A DNA stretch of 5,173 nucleotides from Pyrobaculum sp. (GCA_009903905.1 WYEI01000205.1:1-5173), one strand, 5' to 3'; counted from the first letter of the stretch, positions 1 to 5,107 are shown. Translations and numbers: made by a program. Notes: a model not told the origin generated them from the letters alone.

Positions 1-566
1 GCCGGATCAAGCCCGCTCATCAGCGACACAAAGGCATACTCTAACGGAACCATCGGGAAAGGGTACGCCGAGTGCCTAATAGTGGTCTCCGTGACGTGTC
101 CCTCCTGTAGTGCCTGGGCGGTCCATATGATGTCCCTCCACGTGTCGAGGCCGAAGGGGGGGACATGGAGCGTGTAGAGCTGGATGAGGGAGCCCCCCAC
201 TATAGCCGTGGCTACCATTACCTTCTTCATAGGCTTTTCACGTGCAAATGCAGTTACTGTTAATGCCGCCGCTAGTGCCACCACATAGCCCAGACCAGTC
301 CGTCTGAGAAGAAGAACCTCTACTTCACTTACAGTGAATACTGCTATGGGTAGAAGCCATAACGAGAAAGGAATCCTAAACGTTGGTACCTCTTTATTTT
401 TGCTTCTGTTTACATCAGTAGGCAAGAGTAATGCCAAGACTGCCAAGGCCAAAGTTATCTCTACATAGATTAACGCATTAATACTTAGGCGGTTAGCTAC
501 GTAGAGCGTTGCAAAAACCAAAGCCGTTGCGACTAGTAGAACTGTAACTAAGCTATCCAGCTTCAT
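1..566 (-). CDS. Multi-spanning membrane protein, GT-C-like glycosyltransferase (N-terminal part, runs off left edge)
   Basis: The first 188 codons of a gene that continues beyond the left edge. The ATG at 566-564 is the first possible start: an in-frame TAG lies eight codons upstream. Hydrophobic segments lie at about residues 5-24, 30-49, 68-88, 92-107 and 117-132. A loop then carries GLDTWRDI (139-146), and YPFPMVPLEYAF (168-179) opens the next membrane segment. An Asp-containing motif in an early non-cytoplasmic loop followed by a YP..P helix start resembles archaeal GT-C enzymes, which use lipid-phosphate sugars on the outer membrane face. The fold is inferred from this pattern and the catalytic role is unproven. 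The preceding GT4 genes fit a surface-glycan locus. Codons from about 300 leftwards are GC-rich (about 57 percent over 1-300) while the 5' part is about 42 percent, so the gene may be a recombinant. It could instead be a polysaccharide membrane protein of another family. Confidence 0.75.
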   Translation of the reverse strand, partial: MKLDSLVTVLLVATALVFATLYVANRLSINALIYVEITLALAVLALLLPTDVNRSKNKEVPTFRIPFSLWLLPIAVFTVSEVEVLLLRRTGLGYVVALAAALTVTAFAREKPMKKVMVATAIVGGSLIQLYTLHVPPFGLDTWRDIIWTAQALQEGHVTETTIRHSAYPFPMVPLEYAFVSLMSGLDP

Positions 567-673
567 GATATAACTGCTAGTGTCCTACGCCTTGCCGTTT
601 TTACGCCGAACGCATTTAAACAGTTTATAATAAGGACCTGACCGTTCCGACTCTGCCCCATACGCCTCCGCAT
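563..673 (-). CDS. Possible 36-aa small ORF coupled to the membrane protein
   Basis: A short ORF fills most of the 122-base gap between the upstream glycosyltransferase stop (689) and the membrane-protein start (566). Its TGA (565-563) overlaps the next ATG (566-564) as ATGA, the junction type used repeatedly in this window. The ATG at 673 encodes 36 residues. An internal ATG at 661 has a good Shine-Dalgarno-like GGAGG (665-669) three bases upstream and would give 32 residues. The product is basic at both ends with a hydrophobic core (VLIINCLNAF); I do not recognise it. It may be a real leader-type microprotein, a remnant of an older gene, or chance. The AT-rich stretch at 614-630 could equally be promoter sequence for the membrane-protein gene. 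Confidence 0.3.
   Translation of the reverse strand: MRRRMGQSRNGQVLIINCLNAFGVKTARRRTLAVIS
614..630 (-). promoter_or_regulatory. Weak candidate TATA region for the membrane-protein gene
   Basis: An AT-rich stretch reads TTATAAACTGTTTAAAT on the minus strand, 48-64 bases upstream of the ATG at 566. If either TATA-like part were used, the leader would be about 25-35 nt, unlike the leaderless spacing of the other two TATA boxes here. It also lies inside a possible small ORF, so it may simply be AT-rich codons. Confidence 0.25.
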
Positions 674-688
674 CTCCGGAAGAAAGCC

Positions 689-1867
689 CTACCTATGGCT
701 TCCCTCTTCCAAGAGACTTTCAATCACACGGAACGACACCTCTCTGTCAAACCTCTTCGCAAGCAACGCAACTTTATCGCGGTCTAACTCCTTCGCTTTT
801 AACACCACTTCTCCAAGTCTATGGACATCAGGATAGGGCGCTCTGTATCCGTTTATGCCATTCATGATGAACTCGGTGGACCAGGGCAGATCAAATGCCA
901 CGGTTGGTATGCCGAGTGCCTGTGTCTCCATAACGGCTAATGGCGCGCCTTCATATAGACTGGGATGTAACAAAACGTCTACATACTCAGCTAAGAGAGA
1001 AAGTAGCCTAGACCTTTCCACAAACCCAAAGTATCTAATTGGAATAGCTTTACTCTGCTTAATTAGCCACTTTTGTAGAGGGCCTGTGCCGAACACCCAA
1101 AACTCGATGTGCCTCTCACCCATTTCAACAAGGCTCCTTATGGCCTCCACTGCATACGTGATGCCTTTTGTAAAATAGAGACGCCCTACAAACGCTACCA
1201 CGGTTTTTGTCTTTTCTGTACGACGATTGTGGTCTTTCAGACGTGATAGTTGATTGTATTCAATGCCGGGATACGCCACAACGCCGGACCTACTGATTTT
1301 GGGGGCTAGGTCTGGATAGAGCCACTCTGCCTCTGACTTTACGTGCCTAGCTATAAAGATGTTGTAATTGCTATAGAGGAGGTCCTGCCTCATCCAGGTT
1401 TTTAATGCTGGATACCCCATATAGAGGGGTAGCTCCCCTGGTGTGGCGGTATTTAGAGCATGTCGAAAGTTTTCAAAGAAAGGCAAAACTGAGTAGCTAC
1501 TCCCGTGGTATACTGTGAAAATCACTGCATCCCTGAGAACTGGCAACAGCCCGGTTAAGGGGCTGTTAGACAATGCCAGACGTATACCTCTCTTAATCAG
1601 CTTGGCGACATATCTCTCGGCAAGTTTTGCGTAAAAGACCCACCGAGGGGGGATGTTGGGAAAATATATCCGTATTACAACGATCCTTCCCCTCCGTTGT
1701 ACAGTGACTCCCTCTCTTAGCCCGGCTCTACCTGTAATTACGTATATTGTCCAACCTCTGGTGCTTAGCCACTCGGCTAGCTGATGTGAGTAAATCGCAA
1801 CACCACCGAAGACATATGGCGGATATTCGTGGGTAACTAACATCAATGATTTTTCGATCTTTGCCAT
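689..1867 (-). CDS. GT4-family glycosyltransferase (GT-B fold)
   Basis: A complete 392-aa enzyme of the usual GT4 length (360-420). The N-terminal acceptor domain opens with a strand and the YPPYVFGGVAIYS loop (15-27), the Gly-rich motif at the start of many GT4 proteins. The C-terminal donor domain has VGRLYFTKG (227-235), with R229 and K234 where the family binds the donor diphosphate, then VFGTGPL (258-264), and EGAPLAVME (306-314). The last is the EX7E motif, with E306 and E314 holding the nucleotide sugar. It should move a sugar from a nucleotide donor onto a lipid-linked or protein glycan on the cytoplasmic face; donor and acceptor cannot be read from sequence. The start is uncertain. 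ATG 1867 follows a GAGATGA box (1869-1875) by one base. ATG 1843 (Met9) overlaps the upstream stop as TGATG and would give 384 aa. Composition is AT-richer than the genes to the right. Confidence 0.93.
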   Translation of the reverse strand: MAKIEKSLMLVTHEYPPYVFGGVAIYSHQLAEWLSTRGWTIYVITGRAGLREGVTVQRRGRIVVIRIYFPNIPPRWVFYAKLAERYVAKLIKRGIRLALSNSPLTGLLPVLRDAVIFTVYHGSSYSVLPFFENFRHALNTATPGELPLYMGYPALKTWMRQDLLYSNYNIFIARHVKSEAEWLYPDLAPKISRSGVVAYPGIEYNQLSRLKDHNRRTEKTKTVVAFVGRLYFTKGITYAVEAIRSLVEMGERHIEFWVFGTGPLQKWLIKQSKAIPIRYFGFVERSRLLSLLAEYVDVLLHPSLYEGAPLAVMETQALGIPTVAFDLPWSTEFIMNGINGYRAPYPDVHRLGEVVLKAKELDRDKVALLAKRFDREVSFRVIESLLEEGSHR

Positions 1868-3030
1868 GTCATCTCTAGCACTAATTCGTATTCTTGGGCT
1901 AATCTATCCCAGCTAAACCTTTCCCTAAATGAACCAGAATATACACGTAAATTCTTTCTTAACTCCTCTACATCATTCAGTACCCAACTAAGTACTTGCT
2001 CTAGCTCTTCATAGTTCCTATAGGTGTAGACGCCTTGTCTATACCACAGCTTATATTCGGGAATATCGGTCGTCACTACCGGGACTCCGCATGCAATAGC
2101 CTCCGCAATTTTAAGCGGCGTAGCGAAGTTCTTAGTCATTCTGCCATATGGTGCATAAACCAGGTCGCTAGCGTTAATGTAGTAGGGTATCTTTTCGTAA
2201 GGTTGCGGCGGGTGAAAGTAGATAAACTTTTCCATCTCATATCGCTTAGAGAGCTGAAGTAACTTGCGGTAATATGCACCTCCGTGGGAGTACCCTACCA
2301 CCAGGAGTCTTGTGTCGATGCGTTGCCTGAGTTTCGCCAGTATTTTTACTGCACTTCCAATATCTACCCAGACGTCTAGTGAACCTGAAAACAACACTAT
2401 CCGGGGTTCTGGGTTTAGGCCTAGGGTCCTTCGCGCAACATGTGGATCTTGTGGTTTGAAGAGCTCTGGATCTACGCCGTTGGGTATGATGTATGTTGCT
2501 ACGCGGGGCGCTACGGCTTCTATGACTTTCTTGAGTCCGTAAGATGGGGTTATTGCGGCGTCGCTGTTTTTCAGCGCCTGCGTTGCGATGATCCACACTC
2601 CTGTCTCTATGGTGTGTTTGCCGGTAGTGTAGTAGGCGGATGCGGATTCTGGGTAGTGGTCTAGGTAGTCGTATATCGCAGGGATGCGGTGCCGTTTGGC
2701 GAGTTTTGTTGCTATTAGGCTTGGTAGGATGTTGGCGTGGATTATTGCGTCTATGCCTTCGCGTTGTATTGCGCCTTTGATTGTTAGATATGTCTGGGGC
2801 GCGTTTATGAGGTAGTAAAGTCCGAGGTTTTTCGCGGGTAGAGCGCCGGGTATTGGTATTTCCACGGCGTTGAGCTCTCTTAGTTTTTCGCGTCTTGTTG
2901 CGAGTGGGTGATTGGTATAGCTGAGGAGGTAAATCTCATGTTTCCTTGCGAGTCTCTTTGCTATGTGATACATGCGGTTTGGAATTGGGTGTCTGAGTAA
3001 ATCATTGGGTGGTACCAGCAGTATCCTCAC
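1843..3030 (-). CDS. GT4-type glycosyltransferase (GT-B fold), variant active site
   Basis: A complete 395-aa protein with a GTG start at 3030-3028; MRILLVPPND is the expected first strand of a GT4 enzyme. The N-domain has HANILPSLIATKLAKRHRIP (98-117), the helix-strand unit under the acceptor cleft. The hinge carries IPNGVDPELFKP (182-193), a hallmark of GT4 enzymes. The donor domain starts with IVLFSGSLD (211-219) and contains TPLKIAEAIACGVPVVTTD (304-322). In that motif the second Glu of EX7E is E310, but the first position is F302, and the usual R/K pair after the GS loop is not evident. Such replacements occur in the subgroup with P..KI.EA signatures, so it is probably still active. The start overlaps the truncated GT2 stop as GTGA and its end overlaps the next GT4 gene by 1-25 bases, so translational coupling is likely. 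Low GC compared with genes to the right suggests transfer. Confidence 0.92.
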   Translation of the reverse strand: MRILLVPPNDLLRHPIPNRMYHIAKRLARKHEIYLLSYTNHPLATRREKLRELNAVEIPIPGALPAKNLGLYYLINAPQTYLTIKGAIQREGIDAIIHANILPSLIATKLAKRHRIPAIYDYLDHYPESASAYYTTGKHTIETGVWIIATQALKNSDAAITPSYGLKKVIEAVAPRVATYIIPNGVDPELFKPQDPHVARRTLGLNPEPRIVLFSGSLDVWVDIGSAVKILAKLRQRIDTRLLVVGYSHGGAYYRKLLQLSKRYEMEKFIYFHPPQPYEKIPYYINASDLVYAPYGRMTKNFATPLKIAEAIACGVPVVTTDIPEYKLWYRQGVYTYRNYEELEQVLSWVLNDVEELRKNLRVYSGSFRERFSWDRLAQEYELVLEMTWQRSKNH

Positions 3031-3251
3031 GCCAAACGACTTGCTTCGCTATATACGTCCTCCAGCTTCTCCTCGATGTGCCTGGCCTCGTTGTAGGTGG
3101 GTATGGCCACCGTCACGGCGGGGGTGTAGGTGGGGTCTGGCTTGATGCGCCATGGCTGTTTGAGCCACCGCTTGGCGGCGGCGTAGTAAGCTAGCGGCGC
3201 GCCGAAGTGAGCCGCGGCGAGGGCGGCGCCGAGGGCCGTCAGGGGGTTCAC
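3027..3251 (-). pseudogene. Truncated GT2-family membrane glycosyltransferase (N-terminal 74 codons only)
   Basis: The GTG at 3251-3249 overlaps the PIN-domain stop as GTGA. Residues about 5-25 form one hydrophobic segment, then a basic stretch (KRWLKQPWRIK, 27-37), then VTVAIPTYNEARHIEEKLED (46-65). The last is the first nucleotide-binding strand and helix of a GT-A fold family-2 glycosyltransferase (the I-P-x-YNE signature). Family members normally run to 300 residues or more and need a DxD motif and a catalytic Asp further on; here the reading frame ends nine residues after that helix. The ending SEASRLA uses AT-rich codons, unlike the very GC-rich codons before it (about 69 percent GC over 3061-3240), so the original gene was probably cut at about 3050 by recombination. 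The remaining peptide would be a membrane anchor without catalysis. A functional microprotein is less likely. Confidence 0.8.
3050..3055 (-). promoter_or_regulatory. Possible TATA box at the cassette junction
   Basis: The minus strand reads GTATATAGC here, centred about 22 nt before the GTG start of the first GT4 gene. That is about 2 nt shorter than the spacing of the two clearer TATA boxes in this window. It could give a near-leaderless message for the glycosyltransferase cassette independent of the upstream genes. The same bases encode the Val-Tyr of the truncated GT2 protein, where such residues are common, so it may be coincidence. Confidence 0.3.
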
Positions 3252-3711
3252 GGGGTGAGGAGCCTCAGCCCGAGTCTTTCTATTGCGTCTCGTCTCTCGG
3301 CGATTTCTTTGTCTAACGTGGCGAAGGTGTGTACCGCCTTTCGGCTAGGCGTAGCGCGTAGGCGATGTGGAGGAGGTCGAGCGTCTTTAGCCGGAGGGCG
3401 TGTGCGAGCTGAGTGGCCTTTTGCAGGAGGTCGGCTGGCGTGTTGTCTACCGGCTGGGCGCCGGCGTGTTTCAGCACGTGTGCAACTACGGCGGCTACTT
3501 TTTCTTTTCGGCCTAACCTAGTGTAATGCGGCGGAAGCTTGAGGGCGCCGATTCTTCGTGAAATATATGCGTAGAGCTCGACGAGCGTTAGGAGGGATAC
3601 GAGCATCTCTTCTCTGAGTGTTCTCAGGGTCTCCACGAGCTGTGCGGCGTATGGGTGGTTGGGGTCTTCGGCGAAGTAGTGGCTGAGGAGGACGTTGGTT
3701 AGGTAGGCCAC
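3248..3711 (-). pseudogene. PIN-domain (VapC-like) ribonuclease, frameshifted and lacking the first catalytic Asp
   Basis: Joining two frames gives a PIN-domain protein of about 154 aa, normal for VapC. From the GTG at 3711 it begins MAYLTNVLLSHYF; the family has YLDTNVLL, so one codon, the first metal-binding Asp, is missing. E45 (LTLVELYAY) and D112 (LKTLDLLHIAYAL) are present as the second and third acidic positions. The frame then runs to a stop at 3313-3315 after an unlikely tail (YTPSPR). In the other frame, from about 3337, the minus strand reads AVHTFATLDKEIAERR and onward to TGA at 3250-3248. FATLD is the normal last acidic PIN motif. Restoring one A in the AAA run at 3339-3341 joins the frames. 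The restored stop makes a GTGA overlap with the next gene, which supports this extent. The 5' end overlaps the upstream stop by 13 bases. VapC enzymes cleave RNA; this copy is probably dead, barring sequencing errors. No VapB-like antitoxin precedes it. Confidence 0.8.
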
Positions 3712-4121
3712 CTGTCTCTCTGTTGAGAGACTTCCCTCACGACGTCGATGCCTCCCGTTGCCCTTGCCCTGAACCCCCCGGCGTGTGCTATTTCGACCAG
3801 CCGCTCTAGGAGCTCGTCGTTGCTGATGTCGGTGGGCCCCGTCCACTCGACCACGACGGGCACCCCGGGGAGCTTCCTTTGGAGCTCTAGGTTTATCCTC
3901 AGCGCTTCGCTGGCCCTTGCGTCCAGCGTGATGACGTAGGTGGGCCCCCAGTCGGGGTCCTTCTCTACTCTCACTTGACGAGGGACAGCGCCTATGAGTG
4001 CCTTCGCGGCTTGTAGGGCTATTTCGGCGGTTAGCGTGGCCGCCGCGTTGAGCGCAGTTGCTACGGCGGCGTGTAGCTGAGGCGCGGGTAGCGCTGTTGG
4101 TGGCGGTAGTTGTATCGTCAT
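3699..4121 (-). CDS. Hypothetical protein, 140 aa, alpha/beta C-terminal domain
   Basis: The ATG at 4121-4119 overlaps the upstream stop as ATGA, which fixes the start better than a longer in-frame extension through the upstream gene. I do not recognise the family. Residues 1-12 are proline-rich. Residues 13-46 form an Ala-rich, probably amphipathic helix. After EKDPDWG (53-59) comes a strand (TYVITLD, 61-67), a helix (70-83), a strand (VPVVVEW, 87-93) and a helix (102-114), an alternating pattern suggesting a small alpha/beta domain. There is no signal peptide, zinc motif or catalytic motif that I can name. It occupies the place where an antitoxin would sit upstream of a VapC-like gene, but it does not resemble VapB (no AbrB, ribbon-helix-helix or Phd pattern) and is longer. 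The last nine residues (SQQRDRWPT region) overlap the PIN start and may be an extension caused by a lost stop. Third-position GC supports coding. Confidence 0.75.
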   Translation of the reverse strand: MTIQLPPPTALPAPQLHAAVATALNAAATLTAEIALQAAKALIGAVPRQVRVEKDPDWGPTYVITLDARASEALRINLELQRKLPGVPVVVEWTGPTDISNDELLERLVEIAHAGGFRARATGGIDVVREVSQQRDRWPT

Positions 4122-4453
4122 TGCTTCGACGCGGCTATTTTTGCCATGATTTCGGCTATTTCTATTTCGTTTGAAATCTTTTTCTCTTCCGTGGTGAGTG
4201 CTTGGAGGTTTTGTAGTTTCGGCGCTACTGCGGTAAGCTTGAAGAGAGATGCGGCGAATTCGGCGTAGAGGTCTGGGGGCGGTCTGTTGCGCATTTCGGC
4301 GAGTTTCTCTGGGCTGAACGGCCTTTTCAGGACCTCGTCGAACGGCTCTCTGCTGGCTTCTTCGATTTCTGCTACTGCTTTGAGTATTTGCGAGTAGCTC
4401 CGCATGGAGTCGGCGATTAGTTTCAGCGCGGTTTCCTCCACTTCTGCAACCAC
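4118..4453 (-). CDS. Hypothetical helical protein, 111 aa
   Basis: A GTG start at 4453-4451, 24-25 nt below the centre of a TATA box, begins the overlapping gene chain. The product is almost entirely helical and charged, with no membrane segment. Helix-forming stretches are about 2-36 and 63-110, separated by a proline-rich linker (PFSPEKLAEMRNRPPPDLY, residues 45-63). The C-terminal half (TTEEKKISNEIEIAEIMAKI) could form a short coiled coil. I do not recognise the family. Its TGA overlaps the next ATG as ATGA, so it is probably translated with the 140-aa protein, and the two may act together. Possible roles such as a subunit or regulator of the downstream PIN protein are inference from position only. 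Confidence 0.75.
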   Translation of the reverse strand: MVAEVEETALKLIADSMRSYSQILKAVAEIEEASREPFDEVLKRPFSPEKLAEMRNRPPPDLYAEFAASLFKLTAVAPKLQNLQALTTEEKKISNEIEIAEIMAKIAASKQ

Positions 4454-4463
4454 GGATAACCTC
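4454..4463 (-). promoter_or_regulatory. Shine-Dalgarno-like sequence before the 111-aa gene
   Basis: The minus strand reads GAGGTTATCC directly before the GTG at 4453, close to the crenarchaeal GAGGTGATC consensus. It lies where the transcript would begin only if the start site is upstream of the usual TATA spacing. With the TATA box at 4474-4481 the message is more likely leaderless and this match may not be transcribed. Confidence 0.3.
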
Positions 4464-4473
4464 GCGGCGGCTG

Positions 4474-4481
4474 TATAAATA
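4474..4481 (-). promoter_or_regulatory. TATA box for the 111-aa gene and downstream chain
   Basis: TATTTATA on the minus strand is centred 24-25 nt upstream of the GTG at 4453, which places the expected transcription start at or next to the start codon (leaderless). The surrounding sequence is strongly GC-rich, so the AT island stands out. It would drive the chain of overlapping genes starting with the 111-aa protein. Confidence 0.65.
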
Positions 4482-4663
4482 CATATACGCGCGTCATGAG
4501 GAGCTGCGGCGGGTGGAGGTTGTTCGGCGCGTCCCGTTTCCTAACGGCCTCTCCGTGTGGGGGCGTCTGCCACGCGGCATGGTCCCCTTCGTCCAGCTGG
4601 GTCTCTCTTGGGACCTTGGCCGGCCTCTCTACTGCTGGGGAGCCGGCGTCTCGGCGTCGGGTT

Positions 4664-5023
4664 TCATGGAGTTGTGAGGTCCCTCCTCCACCTCTTCGGC
4701 GTGTTGAGCCACTGCAGGCCGAGGGCCAGCGCCTTCTCCTCGTCCACCTCCACGCCGAGGCGCCTCGCCACGGCGTACCCCACGGCCTTGGCCAGCACGC
4801 GCAACGGCGCGGCCAGGCGGAGCACCTCCTCAGCCGCGCGCCTGAGGGCCTCCACCAAGGCCTGTGATTTTATGCGGCCGCCCCTCCTGAGGTAGAGCAT
4901 GGCCGCGTCTATGAGCGCCCTGGCGGCGGGGCGCGCCCTAAACCAGACGCCCCTGCGTAAGGCGCGGCTCTTGAGCCCCCGAAGCGACACCAGCGAAGGC
5001 ACAAACCCCGCCGCCAAGAGCAT
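4664..5023 (-). CDS. Hypothetical basic helical protein, 119 aa
   Basis: The ATG at 5023-5021 lies 24-25 nt below the centre of a TATA box (5044-5051), consistent with a leaderless transcript and this start. The product is rich in Arg, Ala and Leu. Helices are likely at about 33-46 (AARALIDAAMLYLR), 52-72 (SQALVEALRRAAEEVLRL) and 74-90 (LRVLAKAVGYAVARRLG), ending with VEVDEEKALALGLQWLNTPKRW (91-112). The patterned amphipathic helices and near-uniform G/C third positions to the last codons support real coding. There is no transmembrane segment, zinc motif or known catalytic motif. The net positive charge would suit nucleic-acid or protein binding, but that is only a guess. It may be specific to Thermoproteales. 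Its stop overlaps an ATG as ATGA, which hints at a coupled downstream small gene. Confidence 0.7.
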   Translation of the reverse strand: MLLAAGFVPSLVSLRGLKSRALRRGVWFRARPAARALIDAAMLYLRRGGRIKSQALVEALRRAAEEVLRLAAPLRVLAKAVGYAVARRLGVEVDEEKALALGLQWLNTPKRWRRDLTTP

Positions 5024-5043
5024 AGCGGAAGTTTTGCTGAGGG

Positions 5044-5051
5044 TATATATT
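5044..5051 (-). promoter_or_regulatory. TATA box for the 119-aa gene
   Basis: AATATATA on the minus strand, preceded by AACC, is centred 24-25 nt upstream of the ATG at 5023. This is the same spacing as the TATA box of the 111-aa gene and predicts a leaderless message. It sits in an otherwise GC-rich spacer. Confidence 0.7.
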
Positions 5052-5076
5052 GGTTACGCTGACGGGGCCGGCGGAT

Positions 5077-5107
5077 GCGCCGTCTTAAGGCCGTCGGCGC
5101 CGTCTTA
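5077..5107. repeat. Two direct copies of an 11-bp repeat, 20 bp apart
   Basis: GCGCCGTCTTA occurs at 5077-5087 and again at 5097-5107, a centre-to-centre offset of 20 bp, about two helical turns. The repeats lie 26-63 bp upstream of the TATA box at 5044-5051. The distal copy overlaps the stop codon of the upstream gene. The placement would suit a regulator binding the same DNA face twice, but no known operator is recognised. Confidence 0.5.

Larger units (their letters stand above)
4423..4667 (-). pseudogene. Possible frameshifted small ORF downstream of the 119-aa gene
   Basis: An ATG at 4667-4665 overlaps the preceding stop (4666-4664) as ATGA and reads MKPDAETPAPQQ before a TAG at 4631-4629. 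If one base is restored next to that point, the reading continues as VERPAKVPRETQ, then LDEGDHAAWQTPPHGEAV and RKRDAPNNLHPPQLL. This frame is open to 4423 with about 85 percent G/C at third positions over 4491-4632, whereas the other two minus-strand frames look like arginine-rich out-of-frame sequence. The product would be hydrophilic, rich in Pro, Glu and Gln, about 60-65 aa before it runs into the next promoter; its original end is unclear. I do not recognise it. It may be a decayed gene, a sequencing error in an intact gene, or GC-rich spacer that resembles coding sequence. Confidence 0.35.

Noticed and set aside
567..688. Transcription terminator between the second GT4 gene and the membrane-protein gene
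   Set aside because: There is no run of T on the minus strand; the only homopolymer there (TTTTT on the plus strand) is on the wrong strand.
855..1178. Plus-strand 107-aa ORF opposite the GT4 gene
   Set aside because: The opposite strand holds the conserved EX7E and VGR motifs of a GT4 enzyme; this frame has no supporting pattern.
2246..2596. Minus-strand 116-aa and plus-strand 74-76-aa ORFs within the first GT4 gene
   Set aside because: They are shadows of a clear GT4 coding frame, rich in Arg/Thr/Ser with no recognisable motif.
3207..3521. Plus-strand 104-aa ORF across the PIN gene
   Set aside because: It is an antisense shadow, rich in Arg/Gly. The minus-strand PIN motifs explain the region.
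3313..3846. 177-aa reading of the PIN gene with a long N-terminal extension
   Set aside because: The extension is an out-of-frame reading of the 140-aa gene (basic, low complexity), and its C-terminus ends in an unlikely tail. The PIN similarity begins at the GTG at 3711 and continues in another frame to 3248.
3699..4121. The 140-aa protein as a VapB antitoxin
   Set aside because: Its position fits, but it is too long and shows no AbrB, ribbon-helix-helix or Phd-like pattern, so I kept it as hypothetical.
3699..4484. Long minus-strand 261-aa reading frame starting upstream of the 111-aa gene
   Set aside because: Its first half is an arginine/serine-rich out-of-frame reading of the 111-aa gene. 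The real gene is the second half from the ATG at 4121, which overlaps the upstream stop as ATGA.
4496..4895. Plus-strand ORFs of 123 and 112 aa opposite the 119-aa gene
   Set aside because: They mirror GC-rich minus-strand coding sequence, have Ser/Arg/Pro-rich compositions and lack a suitably spaced TATA box (the AT island at 4474-4487 is too close to the ATG at 4496).
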